A stretch of DNA of 36,880 nucleotides from Calothrix anomala FACHB-343 (GTDB lineage: Bacteria > Cyanobacteriota > Cyanobacteriia > Cyanobacteriales > Nostocaceae). Each line of letters begins with the position of its first letter. Position 1 is the stretch's first letter. The stretch spans positions 1 through 36,880 of the forward strand of contig NZ_JACJQG010000086.1 of assembly GCF_014696435.1 (NCBI RefSeq), given 5' to 3'. The notes below the pieces were generated by a model that worked only from the letters and a program-made list of their open reading frames with translations, was not told where the DNA came from and searched no databases. Of this stretch, positions 7,978 to 15,432 are shown one piece after another. A program made the translations under genes and the position numbers.

Positions 7978-8790
7978 TTAAAGAACTTGTTTTACCTTTG
8001 CAAATACCATGCGAGCCTGCGAAGAACCTGTGAATCTCCAATGCCAAGGTTCATAGCTCACTCCTTGTGGGTTGTTTGGAGGAAAGGACATTTCAAAGCC
8101 AAATTCATTAGCATGTTGTCTTAGCCAATGAAAAGCCGCTGACTGCTGAAAATTTATTGTGATGTCTTGGTTTGGATAATAACCATCTGCCAAGTCAATT
8201 GCATAACCCGTATGATGTTCGCTATATCCTGGTGGGGCACTAATTTTAGCCGCCGCAGCTTCAGAGCCAGTTTTTCTTATTTGTGCTTGGAATAGTTTCT
8301 CCTGGTTAGCAATGGTGCGGAATCCCGATACTGGAATAATCCAAACTCCTTCATCCCTTGCTGCATAAATAAGTTTCATCAGAGCCAGAGCAGCTTCTGA
8401 ATGAAGTTTTTCATAACGCTGGTACTCATGTTTTGCATAGCTTGAGATCGTCATCAACTGACTTTGATCTGCTTCAGCATAAGGAAAATGACCTAGCTTA
8501 GGTGATGTATTCAGAGGTGGTTTTGATATTGTGGTTGAAATAGATGGGACAGGTAGTTTTGGATTCTGTTGTACTGTAAGCGCAACAGGATTTTGTGCAA
8601 TAGATTCATCAAGAGGCTCTTTTTGAGTCTTGGAGAAATTAGCTTTAACAGCTACTTCATCTAGTTTCTGAGCCTGTGGTGAAGCATATTGAGGTTGGGT
8701 TGTAAAGTACATCGATTGATACAGAATTGGTATCAGTGCAATAACAATACCTAAAAGTATCCATTTCCAGCATTTCCAAAATCTATTCAT
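7978..8790 (-). CDS. VanY-type D-alanyl-D-alanine carboxypeptidase, membrane-anchored
   Basis: A 270-residue protein with one N-terminal membrane segment (about 9-27), a Pro/Ser-rich linker (about 30-105) and a peptidase domain of the VanY/M15 family (about 110-265). The signature parts are all present: SGFR at 155-158, SEHHTGYAID at 190-199 giving zinc ligands H192 and D199, and EPWHWR at 247-252 giving the catalytic E247 and third ligand H250. Members cleave D-Ala-D-Ala or related bonds in peptidoglycan stem peptides on the outer face of the cytoplasmic membrane. It follows the kinase gene by 36 bases and precedes the coiled-coil genes by 22, which ties wall trimming to this gene train. Full catalytic residues suggest an active enzyme. 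Confidence 0.92.
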   Translation of the reverse strand: MNRFWKCWKWILLGIVIALIPILYQSMYFTTQPQYASPQAQKLDEVAVKANFSKTQKEPLDESIAQNPVALTVQQNPKLPVPSISTTISKPPLNTSPKLGHFPYAEADQSQLMTISSYAKHEYQRYEKLHSEAALALMKLIYAARDEGVWIIPVSGFRTIANQEKLFQAQIRKTGSEAAAAKISAPPGYSEHHTGYAIDLADGYYPNQDITINFQQSAAFHWLRQHANEFGFEMSFPPNNPQGVSYEPWHWRFTGSSQARMVFAKVKQVL

Positions 8791-8826
8791 AAGATGTCTT
8801 TCTCCAAAATGATTGTCAGCAAAGGT

Positions 8827-11004
8827 TTATTTGATCTCTTTTCGATCAGAAAGCTTCCACTTACCGTTTTCTAGGACAATCACAAATCGATATTTACTAG
8901 TATTTATCTCTGAATTCTTGAGTTTTTCATTCACGTAATAATCAATACCTTGTCTAATTTGAACTTCAATTTCAACTCGATCAGATTTGGAAGAGAAATA
9001 TCCTATGGGGTCAATTTTTTTTGTACCATAGCGATAGTAGGCTTTTTCTTGTTGCAGCCAATCTATTGTTCCTCCCGGCTTGGTAATGTCCTCATATATT
9101 TTTCCCGTTGTCAAACTTGCAGCAAGTTGGCGATCAAAAGGTGTCGCAAAAATTGAGGGTTTAGCTTCTAGCCACTTGTTAATCAGATCTAGAGTCTCTT
9201 GCTGTGAAAGTCCTTCAATAGGTGCTGTAACAGGTGGCTCTTTTGGCTTTGGAGGTGGGTCTGGTGTTTGTGAATTTCTAATTCCAATTTTTGCTAATTT
9301 AACAATGTTCGCTGGTTCTTGATTCCAGTACTCACTGCGTTCATCTACTGGTTTTCCCAAAAGTGTAATATTTTTTACTTCATTGATAGCACTTTGCCAT
9401 TGCCTTAAATTAAGAAGCACTTGTGCATTCTTGATTAGTTTATTGTTTGCTTCCCATTCATCGCTCCACTTCTTGGTTAGCTCTTGAATCTTCTGCGGAT
9501 TTTTTAATAGTTTTTGCGGAATTGACTTAGCAACAGCCACTGCTTCATTGAATTTTCCTTGCTTATATAGTTCTGTTGCTTGGTCAATGATTGCATCAGA
9601 CCATTGCTGAACAAGTATTGTTATTTGACTATAGGCAGAAGTATCAGAAGGTATTTTTTCTGCAATTGTCATTGCACCTTTAAAGTCTTTTTTGGCTGCT
9701 AGCTGCTTTGCTTGTCCGAGTTGACATTCAGCTAAAAGTTTATAAATTTCAGGATTAACTTTTGATGAATAATTTGTTTTATCGAGGCACTGATCATACT
9801 TTCCAGATTCAATCATTGCTTTGATGTTTGCTATCTGGTTTTGCTGTTGGTTATGCTGCCAGAAAAACCAACTCCCCCCTGTCAGCAAGCAACTTGCAAG
9901 CATTACTCCAATACCCAGCAGCAAATGATTTTGTTTTGATGAAGTATTAACGGAGGTTGACACTTCTTTGTGGGGCTGTGGGTAGACAACAAATCCTTGG
10001 GCAAATTCTGGAGATGATAGAGCTTGAGGATTTGCTAATTCCTCCAAATCTTCAGACTGTGCGACTGGAATAGAGGCTTGGTTGGTGGCGTTTTTAACTT
10101 GCTCTACTTCTACAGTTTGTTGATAACCATGACTGACTAATTGCCCAGAACTTGATGCTGCTGATTGTGAGGCAGTTATTTGATGCAATGCTTGTAGAGC
10201 CTCAGTAGCAGTCTCAAAACGTTCTTTGAAGTGATAGCGCACCATCTTTTTTAAGAAACTCGCTAAACCTGCACTGACTTCAGCCTGATCGCACCAGATT
10301 GTTTCTCCATCCTTGTCTTCTAGCAATTGAGATGGCAGTATTCCAGTTAATGCCTGTATCACAACCATACCCAGCGCATACAAATCACTACTTGGACGCG
10401 GCTTTCCTTTAGATTGCTCAGTCGGCATATATCCTGGAGTACCAATCCCAATTGTCTGACCAATCATTTGCGAATGAGAGGCTTGATGGATTTGGATTTG
10501 TTTTACTGCACCAAAATCAATCAAGCAGAGTTTACCATCTTGCCGTCGGATTAAATTATCTGGTTTAATATCACGGTGAATTACACCCTGACAATGAACT
10601 GTTTCTAGGATTGTCAGCACTTCTTTTAATAGTTGAATCACCTGTGATTCTGACCACCGTTCTCCTAACAGCATTTCGCTACTCAGAGGATGACCATCAA
10701 CAAAATCTTGAACTAGATAGAACTCTTGCTCTGTCTCGAAATATGCCAGCAGTTGCGGGATCTGATCGTGTACTCGCCCCAGCTTCTCCAGAATCTCTGC
10801 CTCACCATTGAACAAGCGTCTTGCTGTCACTAAGAAACTTGGATCGCTACTGGCAGGTTTTAGTTGTTTGACAACACACAGAGGATTATTAGGACGTTGC
10901 GTATCTTCTGCAATGTAAGTTTGTCCCATACCACCTATCCCCAGGGGACGGATAATTTTGTAGCGATCGTTTAGTAGTTGATCGGTCAAAATACAACTAG
11001 ACAT
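8827..11004 (-). CDS. Membrane Ser/Thr protein kinase with ARC6-like IMS domain
   Basis: A 725-residue protein. The kinase domain (about 14-275) has the Gly loop GIGGMGQTY (22-30), lysine K46, HRDIKPDN (143-150), DFG (163-165) and GTPGYMPTEQ (188-197), so it should be active. One membrane segment lies at about 360-383. A helical, TPR-like stretch (about 390-560) follows, then a Pro-rich linker. The C-terminal domain (about 595-725; INKWLEAKPSIFATPFD, then VLENGKWKLS) matches the IMS/DUF4101 domain known from the division protein ARC6 and several cyanobacterial kinases. The kinase side is cytoplasmic and the IMS side extracytoplasmic. Two FHA proteins lie downstream, and phosphothreonine made by this kinase is their plausible ligand. 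A GGAAG ribosome-binding site precedes the ATG. Confidence 0.93.
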   Translation of the reverse strand: MSSCILTDQLLNDRYKIIRPLGIGGMGQTYIAEDTQRPNNPLCVVKQLKPASSDPSFLVTARRLFNGEAEILEKLGRVHDQIPQLLAYFETEQEFYLVQDFVDGHPLSSEMLLGERWSESQVIQLLKEVLTILETVHCQGVIHRDIKPDNLIRRQDGKLCLIDFGAVKQIQIHQASHSQMIGQTIGIGTPGYMPTEQSKGKPRPSSDLYALGMVVIQALTGILPSQLLEDKDGETIWCDQAEVSAGLASFLKKMVRYHFKERFETATEALQALHQITASQSAASSSGQLVSHGYQQTVEVEQVKNATNQASIPVAQSEDLEELANPQALSSPEFAQGFVVYPQPHKEVSTSVNTSSKQNHLLLGIGVMLASCLLTGGSWFFWQHNQQQNQIANIKAMIESGKYDQCLDKTNYSSKVNPEIYKLLAECQLGQAKQLAAKKDFKGAMTIAEKIPSDTSAYSQITILVQQWSDAIIDQATELYKQGKFNEAVAVAKSIPQKLLKNPQKIQELTKKWSDEWEANNKLIKNAQVLLNLRQWQSAINEVKNITLLGKPVDERSEYWNQEPANIVKLAKIGIRNSQTPDPPPKPKEPPVTAPIEGLSQQETLDLINKWLEAKPSIFATPFDRQLAASLTTGKIYEDITKPGGTIDWLQQEKAYYRYGTKKIDPIGYFSSKSDRVEIEVQIRQGIDYYVNEKLKNSEINTSKYRFVIVLENGKWKLSDRKEIK

Positions 11005-11272
11005 TTTATTTCTTCCAAGTTTTTTGAGATGGTGTAATTAGAGTTTGTGCCAGGAAACAATATTCCTATTACATACTTTAATTAACTTTGTGAGCATTAT
11101 TTATATAGGTCACTAGAACACCGCTTCAGTAATAAAACACTAGACAGAAAAACTCAATTTTTATGTCTTGTAAAACAAAATATTCCTTCTGGTGAACCAA
11201 ATAAAACTGAATTTTTTGTGATAACTATGACTACTGAATTAGTGTTCTAGTTGAAATAAGGTATTGTGCAGG
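11005..11272. other. Intergenic region upstream of the kinase gene
   Basis: No gene is seen. Most of the stretch is taken by a 140-base segment with 20-base terminal inverted repeats (separate entry). A promoter for the kinase-peptidase-coiled-coil transcript would have to lie here, or the transcript reads through from the DUF3238 gene. No clear promoter boxes can be named. Confidence 0.4.
11112..11251. mobile_element. MITE-like element with 20-base terminal inverted repeats
   Basis: The left arm 11112-11131 reads ACTAGAACACCGCTTCAGTA. The right arm 11232-11251 is its reverse complement except for a 3-base mismatch block (CGC against TTA), so 17 of 20 positions pair. The 100 bases between are AT-rich and have no reading frame of note. 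Length, terminal repeats and intergenic position fit a miniature inverted-repeat transposable element. No target-site duplication is obvious, so a large stem-loop regulator is the alternative. Confidence 0.5.
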
Positions 11273-12010
11273 TTAAAACTTCACTACATCATTTTTTGCT
11301 GCGATCTCCATTGGAGGAAATAAAGAACTAGGAGTATCCCCTGTTGCCCGTGGATCGTGTGAATATACTAATGTGCCAGCACCTCCATCTGCCGTTACAT
11401 AAGCCTCATAAGCTGGGAAACCATCATGGTGACCAACAATAGAAACTTCGCGTGTAGCTGGATTAATTTTGAATGTTATGTTCAAATCAATGGCAGGTGC
11501 TCCCGTAAGCAGTGGATTTTTTGCAGCCGCCTTAAAATTAACGAGAACATTACTGCCTGATCGCTTTATTGTGCCATTAGTCAATTGGGCAGTAGAGGCT
11601 TTTCCTTCCTCCAAAATATTTCCTGTTGAGCAGTCAACTTTATGAGTAGTGCCAGTATCTTTCCAGTCAATCGTTTTGGTGAGTGTTGCAACATCAAACT
11701 CGATTTCTTGGTGTGTTCGTGAAGAAGCATGAATATCGTTGGACAGACCTCGATTATCTCCTGTAAAGCACCTACCTACAGGATCTTTAACCATAGCATC
11801 AGGAATAAAGGTATTGATCCACACCTTTATTGTTTTTGGTGTTGCCAATGCTATCTCCTTGTTAGATAAGTCCTTTATTTCTTGAGAAACTTCAGTCAAA
11901 ACTTCTGTTGTGCCTAACTGGTGATGACCTTGATTGGGTAAGTTCATTTCATTGAAAAATGGAGATATCAGTCCAAGTACAAAAGAAGCAGTTAGAGATG
12001 TCCAACTCAT
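11273..12010 (-). CDS. DUF3238-like protein with an MSWT leader
   Basis: A 245-residue protein. Residues about 60-240 resemble DUF3238 (for example WINTFIPDAMVKDPVGRCF, GDNRG, HHDGFPAYEAY), a family of unknown biochemical role; I recognise it by pattern, not by search. The first 24 residues form an apolar leader starting MSWT and lacking the basic residues of a Sec signal. It aligns without gaps with the leader of the neighbouring amidase-like protein (identical at positions 1-4, 12, 16-17 and 23-24). AAGGAA precedes the ATG. It lies 61 bases after that amidase gene on the same strand. The shared leader suggests both products go to the same place or through the same route. Confidence 0.75.
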   Translation of the reverse strand: MSWTSLTASFVLGLISPFFNEMNLPNQGHHQLGTTEVLTEVSQEIKDLSNKEIALATPKTIKVWINTFIPDAMVKDPVGRCFTGDNRGLSNDIHASSRTHQEIEFDVATLTKTIDWKDTGTTHKVDCSTGNILEEGKASTAQLTNGTIKRSGSNVLVNFKAAAKNPLLTGAPAIDLNITFKINPATREVSIVGHHDGFPAYEAYVTADGGAGTLVYSHDPRATGDTPSSLFPPMEIAAKNDVVKF

Positions 12011-12071
12011 ATTGATATTCCTTGGTATTCTTTAGGGTTTGAAGACAGACGTAGTTCTTTAATTTCAACCA

Positions 12072-12701
12072 TCAAAAAGCTGTGTAGAAACCAGCGAATT
12101 TACTGCGCGATCGCTTATTTTCAGTAATCTCACCACCCATACGACCACTATTCCCATCAATCGTTGTGATAGTATTACCCTCGACCTTGGCAACGATCGC
12201 ATGATGCTGATTCTTCGCAATGTAGGCAATGTCTCCTGGCTGAGGGTTAGAGGTTTGCTTGATTCCAGAAACACCTGAAATACCAACTCCCTGTCGCCAG
12301 TTACCAACATCTAACCCTGCTGACTTCACTGCCCACAACGAAAAGATGCCACACCAAGAAGGCAAACCAGCCTTTTGATACTTCACTACCTCATCTGGCC
12401 AAATACCTGGTGCCGCCGTATGGAAATATTCCAAGAGATTTTGCCAACCTTGTCGAGTCTTCTTCCCTGTTGTGTCCAACTCACCAGGCTTACCAGAATT
12501 TACTAAACCTATTTGCAATCTCGCGATTTCAATAATTTTCTCCCTGCGAGGATCGGTGGTGGCATCACCAAATGCTAAAGTCTTAGTTGCATGAGTTCCA
12601 TCGGCGGGAAATTGGATGAATGAAGTTGAAAGATTTCCGTCTTTTACAGCAGGTGAGAGTGGGGTAAGCGCTAGAGCTAATATAGTGGCAGTCCAACTCA
12701 T
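12072..12701 (-). CDS. CHAP/NlpC-like cysteine amidase with an MSWT leader
   Basis: A 209-residue protein. A short apolar leader (1-24) is followed by a papain-like amidase domain (about 50-209). C117 sits in PSWCGIF, H166/H167 in QHHAIV after a PGDIAYI strand, and D182/N184 in TIDGNSG. That order of Cys, then His, then a polar residue is typical of CHAP and related peptidoglycan amidases or endopeptidases. Substrate and cleavage site cannot be read from sequence. The ribosome-binding site GGAGG is strong, and this is probably the first gene of the transcript. With the VanY-type enzyme downstream it points to a cell-wall target, either the cell's own wall or that of another bacterium. Confidence 0.8.
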   Translation of the reverse strand: MSWTATILALALTPLSPAVKDGNLSTSFIQFPADGTHATKTLAFGDATTDPRREKIIEIARLQIGLVNSGKPGELDTTGKKTRQGWQNLLEYFHTAAPGIWPDEVVKYQKAGLPSWCGIFSLWAVKSAGLDVGNWRQGVGISGVSGIKQTSNPQPGDIAYIAKNQHHAIVAKVEGNTITTIDGNSGRMGGEITENKRSRSKFAGFYTAF

Positions 12702-12909
12702 AATGTTTATCCTCCAAGTTTGATAGGCGTTTTACTGGGGTGTGCCCCTTCTATTCTTTAACTTGGTTTATTTGTGAGATTTATTCACTTGGACTGTTGT
12801 ATCGTTAATATTTGCATTTCCTAAGTGCAAAATTGATCCACTTGGGCTTTGCTCAAGAACGCTTTTTCAGGTTTTGGGACGAGCGGCGCAGAATTTTTAC
12901 CTTTACTAT

Positions 12910-13089
12910 TCAAACCGGATACCGCCGCATCATCTCGCCTACTTCCACTGCTTCCCCCGAAGGCGTATACACGACCCCAGAAGACATCGCGATGCCTGCG
13001 GCAACTCCTTCGGGGAACGCAATCCTCTGCCTCTTCGCCCACTCGAACCAAGCACTCACATCACTTGTTACGGTATTCTTGCTCATCAT
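12910..13089 (-). CDS. Small protein duplicating the C-terminus of its upstream neighbour
   Basis: About 59 residues. The sequence DVSAWFEWAKRQRI, then GVVYTPSGEAV, then MMRRYPV closely matches the last 50 residues of the antirepressor-like protein encoded just upstream (DVIAWYEWAKRQRI, GVVYTPSGEPV, MMRRYPC). A TTG directly follows the neighbour's stop codon, but two tandem ATGs at 13089 and 13086, with GAG before them, are likelier starts. An extra FPEGVAAGIA segment relative to the neighbour is encoded by a palindromic dispersed repeat. Either a tandem duplication kept as a short protein or a remnant of a second full gene. Confidence 0.6.
   Translation of the reverse strand: MMSKNTVTSDVSAWFEWAKRQRIAFPEGVAAGIAMSSGVVYTPSGEAVEVGEMMRRYPV
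12989..13020. repeat. Palindromic dispersed repeat inside a coding region
   Basis: The segment starts GCGATGCCTGCGGC and ends CTTCGGGGAACGC, a phrase of the repeat class seen again at 26294-26304 (GCGATGCCTGC) in non-coding DNA. It lies in frame within the small protein gene and accounts for about ten residues absent from the paralogous upstream copy. This looks like a repeat insertion tolerated by the protein. Confidence 0.6.
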
Positions 13090-13101
13090 TTTCTCGTCCA
13101 A

Positions 13102-14391
13102 CTAACTGCATTCACAGGGATACCGTCGCATCATCTGTTGCAAATCAACAGGCTCCCCCGAAGGTGTATAAACAACCCCCGCAGACATTGCTGCGACTAT
13201 CCTTTGGCGTTTTGCCCATTCATACCAAGCAATTACGTCCGCCGTCGCTGTGTTTTGAGGTTTCTTACCCTCTTTACAAGCTGTGATAAACACGCCAGTG
13301 GGTGACTTCACGGATTGCCATGTTTGGAGTGCTTCTTTGAGATATGCAAGTGCCCCGGCGACATTCACCCAATATTTCTTTATCACCCCCAAACATGGCT
13401 CTGGGTTAATCCGCAACCGCCGCAACTCGGTACAGACCTCAGCAATTTCGTGCTTACTAGGCTTATACGTACTTGAATCGACTTCAACTTCCGGCTCGGA
13501 AGATTCGTCATCATGAGGGTCTATCTCACTCTTTGAATTATCTTGTTCAATTTCATCAACAAAGTGAGTAATCTGGGGTTGCTCTGGTTTTGGAGCTTGG
13601 CGAACTGGTTCATATTCACTCTGTTTTACTCCTTCATCCTGTTTTTCCCCAACAGCAGTGTTGTTGTTTTTTAAAAGGTTTAAAGTAGTTTCAAATGTTG
13701 GCGGATTATTCGCACATCTTGTCGAAATATCTGGCACATCTGTGTCAATTTTTTCGCATCGTTGAGAATTGAGTAATTGTGTGAGCGTCACAGCAGGTAA
13801 TGCCAGTTGCTCATTTGTGCCTTGCCCAGAAGGACGGAAGTTACGACGGCGATACAAAAAGCGAAAATGGTGTTTGTCCTGTCGAGGAAGCTTCCGCCAT
13901 ACTTCCTCATTCCAGCCTGGGGGTATGAAGTCAGCAGATGGGAGTAGGAGGTTTTGGATTTGGGATTGCAGCTGGGCGAAATTTTGTTCTAGTTCTTGAA
14001 TTTTTTGTTGTAGCTGAGGAATTAACTTTATTGATTCTTTGGCAATCACTTCGCATTGCAGAAAGTATTTGCGGATCTGTCTACCTTGTTCACTCTTAGA
14101 CAGCATTCCCATTTCTTTAAAACATTCCAGCGTCAAATAAATCTTTTCTACTGGTCTACCTGCTTTGGAGTTTTCATCAGAAGTGATGAAAACCTCATAG
14201 GGCAGAGCTAAGAGCGATTGCTCTGGAAGTTGTACGAAATAATCGAAATTTCGTTCAAAGTATGAAGTTAACATTCTTTTAGCATTACTCTTAGTGCTAT
14301 ATCCAAGCACTGACCAAGCCCAGTCAAAATCTATAATCTGGTTACTGTTGTGCAACTGTTGAGCCAGTTCAAATGTAAATACTGGTGTCAT
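13102..14391 (-). CDS. AntA/KilA-like antirepressor-type DNA-binding protein
   Basis: A 429-residue protein. Residues about 18-118 resemble the AntA/AntB or KilA-N class of phage antirepressor domains as found in cyanobacteria: IDFDWAWSVLGYSTKSNAKR, then GRPVEKIYLTLECFKEMGML and GRQIRKYFLQCEVIAKE. A short coiled coil (about 123-150) follows. The middle is acidic and low in complexity (about 240-310). The end carries a helical domain (about 313-375, EVCTELRRLRINPEPCLGVI) and the DVIAWYEWAKRQR tail that is duplicated in the next gene. The role is probably regulation in a plasmid or prophage context, which is inference. It is divergent from the ParB-like gene, with 71 bases between the start codons. 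Confidence 0.75.
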   Translation of the reverse strand: MTPVFTFELAQQLHNSNQIIDFDWAWSVLGYSTKSNAKRMLTSYFERNFDYFVQLPEQSLLALPYEVFITSDENSKAGRPVEKIYLTLECFKEMGMLSKSEQGRQIRKYFLQCEVIAKESIKLIPQLQQKIQELEQNFAQLQSQIQNLLLPSADFIPPGWNEEVWRKLPRQDKHHFRFLYRRRNFRPSGQGTNEQLALPAVTLTQLLNSQRCEKIDTDVPDISTRCANNPPTFETTLNLLKNNNTAVGEKQDEGVKQSEYEPVRQAPKPEQPQITHFVDEIEQDNSKSEIDPHDDESSEPEVEVDSSTYKPSKHEIAEVCTELRRLRINPEPCLGVIKKYWVNVAGALAYLKEALQTWQSVKSPTGVFITACKEGKKPQNTATADVIAWYEWAKRQRIVAAMSAGVVYTPSGEPVDLQQMMRRYPCECS

Positions 14392-14462
14392 AAAATTGCT
14401 CTGGTAATAGTTAATAAATTTGAACAGTATTAGCAGAAACTTCTCTTAGTAGTGCGTCTGCT

Positions 14463-15293
14463 ATGCCAACAAGACACATCTGCGAACTTGAGCTACGCGC
14501 GGATGAACAGAGCCATCGCCTTCACTTAGAACGCAAGGTAGAACGTGCATTTTTTGAAGCGGGTAAGGCACTGGCAGAATTGCGCGATCGCAGACTCTAT
14601 CGCTCCACCCATCGCACATTTGAGGAATATTGCCGCGATAGATTTGGGCATAGTCGGCAACAGTCGAATTATTTAATTGCAGCAGCTGGTGTTTACGAAA
14701 ATCTGACAACCATTGGTTGTCAAAATGTGGCGAATGAAGATTTGACAACAAATGGTTGTCAAATTCTGCCCACTAATGAGCGTCAAATTCGCCCACTCAC
14801 CAAGCTAGAACCCCAGCAGCAACAGGAAGTGTGGCAACAAGCAGTTCAAGAAGCTGGCGGAAAAGTCCCAACTGGAAAAATCGTCAAAGATATAGTGCAG
14901 CGCATCATGGAACGCACCCAAATACCCAACACCTACCAATTGGGTGAAGTCTGCCAAATCTTAGCAAAGGACAATCCCGAACTCAGGGGCAAAGGCGGTT
15001 GCTGGGCGATTGTCACTCAAGTGAATGACTTCACTTGCACCGTGAGGACTTGGGATGGAGAACTGACGGTGGGGCTGAAGCATCTGAAGTCATACGAATA
15101 CTTGCCTGAGGACTGTCAGCAGATGCAGGAGATATGGGAGCGTATTTCACGGGTGTACTCCAGTGGGCTGGAGGAATCGGTGCAGAAGTTTTTGGAGTCG
15201 TTGGGGAAGCTGAAGCGGGCTTATTTGACGGGGTTGGAGGAGAAGGTGTTAATGCTTTTGGAGTCGGAGTATGCGTTTAGAATAATACTATAA
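14463..15293 (+). CDS. ParB-like plasmid/phage DNA-binding protein
   Basis: A 276-residue protein. Residues about 20-80 look like a helix-turn-helix region (KALAELRDRRLYRSTHRTFEEYCRDRFGHSRQQSNYLIAA). A variable insert (80-108) follows, encoded by palindromic DNA. Then comes ERQIRPLTKLEPQQQQEVWQ and GGKVPTGKIVKDIV, a phrase typical of ParB/Spo0J-like phage and plasmid proteins. The C-terminal half (about 158-276) is of unknown type. No nuclease motif is visible. The ribosome-binding site is weak. Together with the divergent antirepressor-like gene it makes a small regulatory or partition-like module, suggesting plasmid or prophage ancestry for this stretch. The exact role is not known. Confidence 0.7.
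   Translation: MPTRHICELELRADEQSHRLHLERKVERAFFEAGKALAELRDRRLYRSTHRTFEEYCRDRFGHSRQQSNYLIAAAGVYENLTTIGCQNVANEDLTTNGCQILPTNERQIRPLTKLEPQQQQEVWQQAVQEAGGKVPTGKIVKDIVQRIMERTQIPNTYQLGEVCQILAKDNPELRGKGGCWAIVTQVNDFTCTVRTWDGELTVGLKHLKSYEYLPEDCQQMQEIWERISRVYSSGLEESVQKFLESLGKLKRAYLTGLEEKVLMLLESEYAFRIIL
14704..14763. repeat. Two GACAAC palindromes within the ParB-like gene
   Basis: The first is TGACAACCA-T-TGGTTGTCA (14704-14722). The second is TTTGACAAC-AAATG-GTTGTCAAA (14741-14763). They encode LTTIGCQ and LTTNGCQ, so the protein shows the same near-repeat. Two 18-base dyads sharing a GACAAC half-site are unusual inside a gene and could be binding sites for a dimeric DNA-binding protein, possibly the gene's own product. 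Confidence 0.6.
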
Positions 15294-15355
15294 AAATTTT
15301 GATGTTTGGTATTCGATATCTTTAGATTGCTATTTTAAAAATTCTTAAGTTTTTC

Positions 15356-15381
15356 ACCAAACTCTAACACCAAACTCTAAC
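15356..15381. repeat. Perfect 13-base tandem duplication
   Basis: ACCAAACTCTAAC occurs twice head to tail, between the convergent ends of the ParB-like gene and TPR-CHAT A. No hairpin with a T-run was found in this gap, so no terminator is called. The duplication is the only structure seen in this 139-base spacer. Confidence 0.6.
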
Positions 15382-15432
15382 GAAAAATTAGGGTCAATGG
15401 AGTTTTAAACTGCATTCATTTCATCGGAAATT

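Noticed and set aside
12702-12909. Small GGGG-TGTG-CCCC hairpin at about 12737 as a terminator
   Set aside because: The stem is only four pairs and no proper T-run follows on the minus strand.
12812-13305. Three overlapping plus-strand frames of 97-145 codons
   Set aside because: They are antisense to the antirepressor-like gene and its duplicated C-terminus, whose paralogy shows the real strand.
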